A DNA stretch of 64,000 bases from the NCBI GenBank assembly GCA_029268515.1, contig JAQWNP010000008.1, positions 1-64,000 on the forward strand, in the 5' to 3' direction. Positions 26,085 to 33,238 of the stretch are shown one piece after another. The position numbers were made by a program, and so were the translations under genes. Position 1 is the first letter of the stretch, and every line of letters starts with the position of its first letter. Below the pieces are notes generated by a model. That model worked only from the letters and a program-made list of their open reading frames with translations, had not been told where the DNA came from and made no database searches. The stretch is from Phycisphaerales bacterium. Lineage in GTDB: Bacteria > Planctomycetota > Phycisphaerae > Phycisphaerales > SM1A02.

Positions 26085-27410
26085 TTAGAACCAACTGCGC
26101 TCGTCTGTTGTGCTAATCCAGAGCTTAATCTTTTGTCGCCGCTTATTTTTATAGGCCTCATAATCATGAACACGAAGAAGCCAAATGAGGCAGAAGCAAG
26201 CAAACAGGGCAATACCTGCCCCGAAGAACCAGATTGATGTGGAGTCAACGACGTCTTTCGAACGAAGTGCAAAGGCCAATGTAAGAGGCCCGAAGAAACC
26301 AGCGAGGCCATATGCAGGGAGCGCCGCTCGAATTGCATGTGTGTAATTAACGGGGCCATACATGTTGACAAGCAGCACGGTCCATAGACTCTTGCCGGCA
26401 CCAAACATCGCGCCTGTGATACACATTAAAACCGCAATAACAAGTGGTCCATCGAAAATGTGTATCGCAATGCCGGAGCCAAGCAATGCCAAGCATTGTA
26501 CGGCGCAAAATATAAGAAAGATAAGTTTGAGTTTGAGTTTGTCTGCGGTGATTCCAAATATAAGTCGAGAGATTCCATAGCTTCCAAGAAATGCAACAGC
26601 AATAATGGAAGCCACTGATTGTGTTGAATGGTAGACTTCCAAAATCATGGCTTGCACGATGATCTTAAAGCCAAAGCCTGGCGTCAGGAAGAGAAGGAAA
26701 AAAAGGAAAAAGAGCCAAAAGGAAGTCAGGCCGAGTATGCCTTTGATGCCCAGGTTTGGTGTTGAGGGTTGAGACGTAGTTGAACTGTTCGTGGCCTCGG
26801 GATATTTGAGCAGAATGATTCCAATGATGGTTGGCACAATAAATATGATCGTTAAGAGAAAGCTAACTGGTGTAGACGTAGCACTAAAGACAAGTGGTGC
26901 AAAGAAAGAGTAAAGAGCTGCCCAGATTCCAAAGCACAAGCCAACAACACCAGAAATCAGACCCACACGGCCGACATGTTGACCCCAACTTACAAAGTAG
27001 AAAGTAACGATGCTATAAAAGTTGCTAAGGAAGAATCCGACAAGCACTGAGAGTCCAACAATCATGAGCCAGAACCAGTCAAGCCAGCATGCGAGTGCAG
27101 CTAAAGCGAGTCCTACGTTCATGAAAATCGATGACACCAGTAGCAAGAATTTTGGATTGGGAATAATCTTCTTGAGCTGTGGGAGCAGAAGAGCGCCAAG
27201 GCCAATTCCTAAAAAGAGTATGGCACCAACAATAGATCCAGACCAACCTGTCATTTCCTCGCCAGGGGAAAAAATACGATTGATGGGTTGGATTAGTGCG
27301 TTGAAGCCGTACACTGGCGCCACATAAGCCGTAAGCAACAATGTTTGAATGGGCAACACAACTGTCCAAAAGTGAGTGGCATCTTTTGGCCGATCGTGAC
27401 TCGTTGTCAT
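26085..27410 (-). CDS. MFS transporter, OFA family, copy 1
   Basis: 441 residues, 12 predicted helices, paralogous to the gene immediately downstream across its full length (for example VYGFNALIQPINRIFSPG, GWSGSIVGAILFLG, MFGAGKSLWTVLLVNMYGP, AFALRSKDVVDSTSIWFFGA). Divergence between the copies is spread evenly, so the duplication is old. It is divergent from the beta-lactamase/peptidase fusion gene over a 132-bp promoter region that contains an inverted repeat. Proteins of this family carry oxalate, formate, lactate or related acids; nothing in the window fixes the substrate. Confidence 0.88.
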   Translation of the reverse strand: MTTSHDRPKDATHFWTVVLPIQTLLLTAYVAPVYGFNALIQPINRIFSPGEEMTGWSGSIVGAILFLGIGLGALLLPQLKKIIPNPKFLLLVSSIFMNVGLALAALACWLDWFWLMIVGLSVLVGFFLSNFYSIVTFYFVSWGQHVGRVGLISGVVGLCFGIWAALYSFFAPLVFSATSTPVSFLLTIIFIVPTIIGIILLKYPEATNSSTTSQPSTPNLGIKGILGLTSFWLFFLFFLLFLTPGFGFKIIVQAMILEVYHSTQSVASIIAVAFLGSYGISRLIFGITADKLKLKLIFLIFCAVQCLALLGSGIAIHIFDGPLVIAVLMCITGAMFGAGKSLWTVLLVNMYGPVNYTHAIRAALPAYGLAGFFGPLTLAFALRSKDVVDSTSIWFFGAGIALFACFCLIWLLRVHDYEAYKNKRRQKIKLWISTTDERSWF

Positions 27411-27450
27411 TTATGCTCCCCCTTTGTAAGTGAAAAATTTACGACAGGTA

Positions 27451-27475
27451 TCCTTATTGGTGTGTTAGATAAGGA
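27451..27475. repeat. Inverted repeat in a divergent promoter region
   Basis: TCCTTAT (27451-27457) and ATAAGGA (27469-27475) are perfect 7-bp arms around an 11-base spacer, in the gap between the MFS pair and the serine hydrolase fusion. An outer GGTATCC/GGATACC pair flanks it. It is a possible operator for either side. Confidence 0.35.
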
Positions 27476-27542
27476 AAAATGGGATACCGTAATAAAGTTG
27501 GATTGCTCTCGCATGAGGTTGATCAACAAGGAATAGAGAAGC

Positions 27543-29339
27543 ATGTCAAAAATCAAACTCAACACAGTCATGCTTATTGCAAGCATGATATCGTCGTCGC
27601 CTGTAATTGGGAATACGCCATCTCTAGATGAACAATTAGAGTCAATTCGGGTGCAATATGGCTTGCCTGCTTTGGCGGGGGCAATCGTGACAAGCAATGG
27701 TGATTGCCAAGTGAGTGCAGTTGGTTTTCGTAAAAAGGGTTCCCCTATTGAGGTTACAGAAGACGACCAATGGCAACTTGGATCTTGTACGAAAGCAATG
27801 GCTGCCACTTTATGTGCGATACTCGTTGATGAAGGGACGCTTCGTTGGGATCTCACAATGAGTGAGGCATTTCCAGAGTTGCCAATGAATGACGTATATA
27901 GAGACGTAACTTTGTTGGATCTATTAACGCATCGTTCCGGTATGAAACGAGGATATCCAGATCTGTTAAGTGAAAGCGGTACGGTTCAGCAGCAACGGCG
28001 AAGGCTTGTGGCTAAGGCGCTCATGGAAGAGCCTGTTTGTGAGCCCAAAACAAAAAAGTTGTATTCGAATATTGGTTATGTCATTGCTGGCGCTATGACG
28101 GAAGAGGCAGCTGATCAAAGTTGGGAAACATTGATGCAGAAGCGTCTCTTTTGGCCGCTGGCAATGTCCACAACTGGATTCGGTGTGCCTGGTCGACATG
28201 GCGAGGTGAGTCAGCCTTGGGGACATCCCAACGGAAAGCCAGTGGAACCTGGTGCGAGCGCTGATAATCCACTGGCCACTGGGCCAGCAGGACGCGTTTT
28301 TTCTTCAATGCAAGATTGGGCCGCATTTGCAGCTTTACATTTGCGAGGGAGTGTCGGAGATACAGATCTTCTTCCTCAATCCAGCTTCTCGTTTATGCAC
28401 CGCCCACCTGAAGGGCAAAACTACGCCTTAGGTTGGACGGTTGTGCAAAGAATTTGGGCCCAAGGCGCAGCACTGACACACGGAGGAAGTAATGGTCGGT
28501 GGCGCTGTGTTGCTTGGCTGGCGCCCAAAGCTGGATTTGGTGTTCTCGTCGCAACCAACGTCACTGGAGACCAGGTCAAGACCGCATTAGATGATGCTGC
28601 CAGCGCGCTCATCAAAGCACATCAGGAAGCAGCGTCCAAATCGACGGCATCGATCGAGACCTTTCGCGATAAAGAAAATACATGGGACTATGCGGTATTT
28701 AATGTTCGAGGTTGGAAGCTTCTCATTGAAGAAAACCTCATCAGCGACACTAAATTAGTTGCAGATATTCGAAAGACACTCAATGATCGTCTTAAGTATA
28801 TTGAAGAAGTTATTCCTAAAAAACAACTCGCCTTTCTTAAGACCATTCCGATCTGGGTGAGTGATGAACCTGGCTATCCATTGCGACCAGGCGAAAATGG
28901 TGTGATCCCGTTTCATCGCAGTCCAGGGTGGTTACGAAATCACGGACTCAACCCGCATATGGCACCAGGTGTTCACTTTATTAATCCGCACGCAATTATG
29001 TATGAGCACAAAGTCTTTGAGTGGGCGCCAGAGACCATGCTTCATGAACTCGCCCATGCTTATCACAATATCGAACTAGGCCTAGATCAAAGTGATATTA
29101 AAGAAGCTTATAAAGCGGCTATGAATCGCGGACTTTATAAAAAGGTGCCATCGCGTCGCGACCCAAACAAGTTAGTCCAAGCTTATGCTGCGACAAATCA
29201 GGAAGAGTATTTTTCTGAAATGACGGAGGCATACTTTGGCGAAAACGATTGGTTTCCGCGTAATCGAACAGAACTACTTAAATATGATCCCAGGGGATAT
29301 AGAGCAGTTGAGAAAGTCTGGGGCGTGACCAACAACTGA
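27543..29339 (+). CDS. Beta-lactamase-fold serine hydrolase fused to a zinc metallopeptidase-like domain
   Basis: 598 residues with a signal peptide (about 1-24). Residues 25-365 form a class C beta-lactamase/PBP fold with a full active site: S81-C-T-K84, Y175-S-N177 and H314-G-G. Such proteins are esterases, D-amino-acid peptidases or beta-lactamases. After a short linker, residues 380-598 form a second domain with the zinc-binding H502-E-L-A-H506 and, about 50 residues on, EEYFSEMTEAYFG, where E555/E556 or E560 could be the third ligand as in gluzincin-type peptidases. A single exported chain thus carries two hydrolytic sites. It is a single gene with an AAGGA site upstream. The joint substrate is unknown; peptidoglycan or an external peptide is plausible. 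Confidence 0.8.
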   Translation: MSKIKLNTVMLIASMISSSPVIGNTPSLDEQLESIRVQYGLPALAGAIVTSNGDCQVSAVGFRKKGSPIEVTEDDQWQLGSCTKAMAATLCAILVDEGTLRWDLTMSEAFPELPMNDVYRDVTLLDLLTHRSGMKRGYPDLLSESGTVQQQRRRLVAKALMEEPVCEPKTKKLYSNIGYVIAGAMTEEAADQSWETLMQKRLFWPLAMSTTGFGVPGRHGEVSQPWGHPNGKPVEPGASADNPLATGPAGRVFSSMQDWAAFAALHLRGSVGDTDLLPQSSFSFMHRPPEGQNYALGWTVVQRIWAQGAALTHGGSNGRWRCVAWLAPKAGFGVLVATNVTGDQVKTALDDAASALIKAHQEAASKSTASIETFRDKENTWDYAVFNVRGWKLLIEENLISDTKLVADIRKTLNDRLKYIEEVIPKKQLAFLKTIPIWVSDEPGYPLRPGENGVIPFHRSPGWLRNHGLNPHMAPGVHFINPHAIMYEHKVFEWAPETMLHELAHAYHNIELGLDQSDIKEAYKAAMNRGLYKKVPSRRDPNKLVQAYAATNQEEYFSEMTEAYFGENDWFPRNRTELLKYDPRGYRAVEKVWGVTNN

Positions 29340-29376
29340 ATTTTTCATCCGACGGGGCGGCATGCGGATACACCAA

Positions 29377-30861
29377 TTACCGATGATCGATGAGTACGCT
29401 CGGCGCGCTATTGATGAGTATGGTTGGATTCTGAGATAACGATCGAGCAGGTTTTGCGTTAATCATTGTCCAGGCCGTCATGACACCGAGTAAACACGCC
29501 AAAATAAATGGGCCTATAAGACGGCCAATATATCTTCCATGATTATTCTGAATCGTTTCAGAAATTGGTCGTATGTCAGGGCCACCTAAACGGGTGCAAG
29601 CAGCCATGATGGGCAGCAGCATGAGTATAAAAGGTTCGTGATAGCGTTGCCATGCAAATGAGTTGGCGCTTTGAGCGACAATAAATGCAATCAACGTAAC
29701 CAAGATGATCCATCGCTGTCGATGGGGCAGAGCTGCCCACCATAGGAACAGGCAGACGCTACCTGCTGCGGAGCCCAGTACCAATACAATACTGCGATCG
29801 TTTATTGTTGGGGTGCTGCGTACGGCGGACCAGAACCCGGAAGATCGCCCCGCTTCCGCGCTGAAGCTTGTTTCAGGAATAATGGCAAGCAAGGCGCCAA
29901 GAATAGCGGCTGCAATCAGAAACACAGGTGCGCGCTGTGCAACATGGCGTAATGCAGGTACGAGATAGGCAATGAAGAACAGCGAGAAGAAGCCGAGCTG
30001 GGCCAGAATAAAAGCTGGCGTGGCTGGATTGCCGGCTTGTTGATTCCCAACGCCTTCTTGAAAACTCGGTGGAACGAGGCCGCCCCATAAGAGGATGAGC
30101 CAGCCAAGCAATAGAAATGCAGGTAGAGTGACGACCCCGGAGATGATCAGTCGTATCAGTGCTGATCTCGGTTCAGCGAGATATAACTGTTCCGGTGATC
30201 GCCTGTGCATTGCAGCGGGGCCAAGCCAAGCGGCGGCCCATATGGGCGCCGCAACCCAGATATGAACTTGTCTTGTAAAAACCAGCGCGAGCAGAATCAA
30301 ACCGCTGATCAGTAAGAGACGATAGTTCCAGCGCTGTGAGAGACTCAGCAAAATAATTGCTAAGACACCCCACCAGCCTGCATTGTCTGGCAAGAGATAG
30401 GCACCTGACACAAAGACATACATGGACACGACGAGTGGTAAACAGCAAAGAGTGGCCTGCAAGGTGCCAAGTCTTCTGCCAGCCCAGAAGGCAATGGTGA
30501 TCAGAAGTCCAATCGTAAAAAGAGCACCAGTCAATCTTAAGAAAATACGATTCTCACTAATTGACATAGAAGCAAGGGATAGTCCTAGGTGATATCCCGG
30601 TGCGGTTGATGAAGCATAGTCTGTGAGATCAGGGGCAGGCCACTGTGTCTGAAAAGTACGAATGGTTGGCTCGTGATAGTTGTTGGCATCATGAGCCGCT
30701 CGGCCTCGAGTATCGTCAGACAAAATAAGCGGTAAAGCCGCAGCTAAGAAGACAAGTACCACAATTGCTGCAGCCCATCGGCCAGTCAACTGGGCGAGGT
30801 GAGAGCCAGTGGCGGTTTGACTCGCATCTTTGGCTTTGTTGTGCTTGGATAGGCCGTTCAT
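29377..30861 (-). CDS. GT-C-type membrane glycosyltransferase resembling DIE2/ALG10
   Basis: 494 residues, about 11 membrane helices. The first external loop after helix 1 reads ANNYHEPTIRTFQTQWP and then DYASSTAPGYHLGL, which resembles the H..Q / TTPPG pattern of ALG10 glucosyltransferases, and later LVFTRQVHIWVAAPIW resembles the RQT-IVW motif of the same family. GT-C enzymes use lipid-linked sugar donors and act on the outer face of the membrane. ALG10 is a eukaryotic N-glycosylation enzyme, so a bacterial relative would glucosylate another lipid-linked glycan. The ATG at 30861 is preferred to a TTG six bases upstream. Assignment rests on motifs only. Confidence 0.55.
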   Translation of the reverse strand: MNGLSKHNKAKDASQTATGSHLAQLTGRWAAAIVVLVFLAAALPLILSDDTRGRAAHDANNYHEPTIRTFQTQWPAPDLTDYASSTAPGYHLGLSLASMSISENRIFLRLTGALFTIGLLITIAFWAGRRLGTLQATLCCLPLVVSMYVFVSGAYLLPDNAGWWGVLAIILLSLSQRWNYRLLLISGLILLALVFTRQVHIWVAAPIWAAAWLGPAAMHRRSPEQLYLAEPRSALIRLIISGVVTLPAFLLLGWLILLWGGLVPPSFQEGVGNQQAGNPATPAFILAQLGFFSLFFIAYLVPALRHVAQRAPVFLIAAAILGALLAIIPETSFSAEAGRSSGFWSAVRSTPTINDRSIVLVLGSAAGSVCLFLWWAALPHRQRWIILVTLIAFIVAQSANSFAWQRYHEPFILMLLPIMAACTRLGGPDIRPISETIQNNHGRYIGRLIGPFILACLLGVMTAWTMINAKPARSLSQNPTILINSAPSVLIDHR

Positions 30862-31193
30862 ACTCAATCTCTTTTTGATCCATCCTGCTTCTAAATATGG
30901 AGTCTCGTCGGGAATGCCATGCAGGAAGGCGGGGCTTTATAACATTACTCTCGTCGACCAGAAGATGGTCTCAAGATGATGATTCTCCGCGTCTGGACAG
31001 AAAAAGTAGAGCATGCTGCCAATTCGGATCAAACCCACACGGAAGTGTCAGCGATTTTGCTAAAAAAGCGATGGTTGATGATCCTGCTATGACTATATGC
31101 GCTCCGAAGATGTAGAGGCTGCAATAGCGAAGGCATAGAGCATTCCCAGTGGCTTTCTCACGCTAAACTATCTTCAGAAACAGAAGTACTCAT
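30862..31193. other. 332-bp gap with fragmented coding-like sequence
   Basis: No intact gene is supportable. The plus strand shows short protein-like stretches in different frames: HYSRRPEDGLKMMILRVW from about 30947, SVSDFAKKAMVDDPA from about 31046, and DYMRSEDVEAAIAKA to a stop at 31138. They would join if one or two frameshifts were removed, so the segment may be a decayed gene. The tRNA-Arg promoter should lie near its right edge. Confidence 0.35.
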
Positions 31194-31267
31194 GCACCCG
31201 TAGCTCAGCTGGATAGAGCACCGGTTTCCTAAACCGAAGGTCACAGGTTCGAATCCTGTCGGGTGCG
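31194..31267 (+). tRNA. tRNA-Arg (anticodon CCT)
   Basis: A 74-nt cloverleaf: acceptor GCACCCG with CGGGTGC, D-arm GCTC/GAGC, anticodon stem CCGGT/ACCGA (outermost pair is a C-A mismatch) around TTCCTAA giving anticodon CCT, variable AGGTC, T-arm ACAGG-TTCGAAT-CCTGT, and discriminator G. The 3' CCA is not encoded. Confidence 0.92.
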
Positions 31268-31496
31268 TTGCCCCCCCTGTAGAAAAATAAGCAAATAATT
31301 GCCCCCATGCGTGCACAATAACGCGTTGTTCGATGTGAATGTGTTGTAGCAAAGGGCGTATAGCTGTACATGAGATATTGCTGCGCTTTTACTTAGTCAG
31401 TATGTCTAACAAGATTTCGCTTACTGCAATGATGCATTGAGTAGGCGACATAACTTGTAAGGAAAGGTAATTCGATAGTACAAGGGTTGATCTTTT

Positions 31497-31502
31497 TATA
31501 AT
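31497..31502 (+). promoter_or_regulatory. Perfect -10 box (TATAAT) for the beta-helix gene
   Basis: TATAAT lies 82 bases before the start at 31585. The -35 side is poor (TTCGAT at 31471 has too long a spacer), consistent with an activated promoter. A flanking TTGAT/ATCAA repeat surrounds the box, and a 15-bp palindrome covers the expected transcription start. Confidence 0.5.
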
Positions 31503-31507
31503 CAAGT

Positions 31508-31522
31508 CATTCAGTCTGAATG
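31508..31522. promoter_or_regulatory. 15-bp palindrome over the expected transcription start
   Basis: CATTCAG-T-CTGAATG is a perfect 7+1+7 dyad starting five bases after the -10 box, the classic place for a repressor operator. Confidence 0.5.
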
Positions 31523-31538
31523 GAAATGGAGCAAGCTC

Positions 31539-31560
31539 TGTATTGATAGTCATCAATACA
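31539..31560 (+). promoter_or_regulatory. Perfect 9-bp hairpin in the 5' leader of the beta-helix gene
   Basis: TGTATTGAT (31539-31547) pairs with ATCAATACA (31552-31560) across a 4-base loop AGTC. It ends 12 bases before the AGGAG ribosome site (31573-31577). It could be an operator half of a tandem pair with the upstream palindrome, or an mRNA structure controlling translation. Confidence 0.5.
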
Positions 31561-31584
31561 AGCTATTTCACAAGGAGACTGGAC

Positions 31585-33003
31585 ATGCTCAATCGACTTA
31601 TTTATCTGCTGCCACTCTGTATTCTTACGGCGCTCCAAGGAGACACATTGGAAGTATGCCACGAAGGCTGTGCCTACAAGAATATTCAGTTGGCGATTAA
31701 TGCAGCCAACGATGGTGATCAGATCAATGTTGGTCCTGGCTATTTTAAGGGTGGTATCAATACACTCGGAAAAGCAATTACCATCTCTGGGACATCCTAT
31801 TCAGATGGGGGCGCAACGTATATCGACGCAAACTATGAAGGCCCTGGTATCACCTGCAACAGTGGTGAAACATGGGACACACAGATGTACCGTCTTCGTG
31901 TGATCAATGGGGTTGGTTACAAAGGTGGGGGCGCTTTCATCAGCAATAGCAGTCCTTATATAGCGGCCTGCACATTTTCTCACTGTAAAGCTATGTATGG
32001 TGGCGGTATGTACATTGAAGGAGGCCATCCACTGATTGCGTCTTTTTTCAAATACAACAAAGCTGAACAGGCTGGTGGTGGCATTTATGCGCACGGTGGA
32101 GCTGAAATTGAGATGTTGTATACGAGCATACGCAATTGCAGTGCTGAGGTTGGCGGCGGTATGTTTTTGAGTGATACAAAGGTGAATCTCGAATATGCAG
32201 AAATCAAATTGAATAATGCATTGTATTCCGGCGGAGGCATTTACGCCTTTGAGAGTGACATCAATCTGAAAGAGAGTGATTTCTACAAAAACTTCGGATA
32301 TCGAGGCGGCGGTATTTATGGATCTGAATGCACGCTGATCGAGACAGGTTCAAAGTTTTCTGATAATGGAGCGGAATATCTCGGCGGTGGGTTTTACTTT
32401 GAATATTCGACAATGACAATGGATGGAACCAGCTTTGTTCATAACAAAGCAACTCAAGGTGGTGGTCTGTTCGTATCACATGGCACGCTTCAAATGACGC
32501 ATTGTGGAATGGTCTTGAACGGAGCGTACATTGGAGGAGGCGCGGTTATCAACGCTGATTTGGCAGAGTTGTCTGCTTGCGCATTTAGCCAGAACAAGTC
32601 ACATGCAAATGGCGCGGGCCTCCTAAGCGCAGGTGAACAGGTCTTGATAGATGGTTGCATGTTCACCCAGAACAATGCACAAACCACCGCAGGCGCGATC
32701 TTTTATGGTGGCCCTTCATCTACTGAAGTAACAAATTCTATCTTTTGTGCGAACACGCCAAACAACTTCGATGGTCAAGAAGTTGCAACATTGTCATACG
32801 ATGATGGAACGACATTTATGGAAAGCTGCCCGGAATGCCCAGGCGATGTAGATGGTGATGGTGACATTGATATGGATGATCTCATCGCATTATTGGAATC
32901 CATCGGGGCTACAGGTGCGCACCCAGCAGATGTGGATGGAAACGGTATTGTTGATTACGACGATCTGGTTGAGCTCGCAAAAAGTCTGGGGGGCAGCTGC
33001 TAA
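31585..33003 (+). CDS. Secreted right-handed beta-helix protein with dockerin-like C terminus
   Basis: 472 residues. The ATG at 31585 is fixed by AGGAG seven bases upstream and opens a signal peptide (LNRLIYLLPLCILTAL). The body contains about a dozen parallel beta-helix turns with repeated GGG(I/M/F)Y/F signatures (for example GGGMYIEGGHPLI, GGGIYAHGGAEIE, GGGIYGSECTLIE), typical of pectate-lyase-like and Pmp-type surface proteins. It ends with two calcium-loop units (GDVDGDGDIDMDDLIALL; DVDGNGIVDYDDLVELA) and a final Cys. Such proteins bind or degrade polysaccharides or serve as adhesins; no catalytic motif is clear. The leader holds strong regulatory dyads. Confidence 0.85.
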   Translation: MLNRLIYLLPLCILTALQGDTLEVCHEGCAYKNIQLAINAANDGDQINVGPGYFKGGINTLGKAITISGTSYSDGGATYIDANYEGPGITCNSGETWDTQMYRLRVINGVGYKGGGAFISNSSPYIAACTFSHCKAMYGGGMYIEGGHPLIASFFKYNKAEQAGGGIYAHGGAEIEMLYTSIRNCSAEVGGGMFLSDTKVNLEYAEIKLNNALYSGGGIYAFESDINLKESDFYKNFGYRGGGIYGSECTLIETGSKFSDNGAEYLGGGFYFEYSTMTMDGTSFVHNKATQGGGLFVSHGTLQMTHCGMVLNGAYIGGGAVINADLAELSACAFSQNKSHANGAGLLSAGEQVLIDGCMFTQNNAQTTAGAIFYGGPSSTEVTNSIFCANTPNNFDGQEVATLSYDDGTTFMESCPECPGDVDGDGDIDMDDLIALLESIGATGAHPADVDGNGIVDYDDLVELAKSLGGSC

Positions 33004-33021
33004 GTCTCAACGTTGAGAGTG

Positions 33022-33213
33022 CTAACTACCACAATCAAGGCAGCGCATTTCTGCAAAGATTGCGTCAGCCAGGTCAGTGCGATCACGAGCGAAGTTGATC
33101 AGACACCGAATGGCTTTGCCTTGATCTGGCAGTCCATACTTACTGATGACTTCTTCGAGGAACGCGATTTGATCGGCCGTCATTTCGAGTTCGCTGGATT
33201 GCTTCTCTGGCAT
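33022..33213 (-). CDS. Small 63-aa helical protein, possible ribbon-helix-helix-like
   Basis: 63 residues beginning at an ATG preceded by GAGG with a nine-base spacer. The body, ADQIAFLEEVISKYGLPDQG then KAIRCLINFARDR, is amphipathic and helix-rich with a basic patch, similar in length to ribbon-helix-helix regulators, and ends in a FAEMRCLDCGS segment with a CxxC. I do not recognise a specific family. A longer reading into the DUF885 gene was rejected because it would overlap that gene. It sits tail to tail with the beta-helix gene and 25 bases downstream of the DUF885 stop, so co-transcription with DUF885 is likely. A regulator is one possibility. Confidence 0.6.
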   Translation of the reverse strand: MPEKQSSELEMTADQIAFLEEVISKYGLPDQGKAIRCLINFARDRTDLADAIFAEMRCLDCGS

Positions 33214-33238
33214 TTCGGGAATCCTCGTTGATGTTGTC

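Larger units (their letters stand above)
31268..31584. other. 317-bp AT-rich leader region between tRNA-Arg and the beta-helix gene
   Basis: No coding frame is supportable. The left two thirds show nothing clear. The right third holds a TATAAT box and two strong inverted repeats that lead into the next gene; these are listed separately. Confidence 0.5.
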
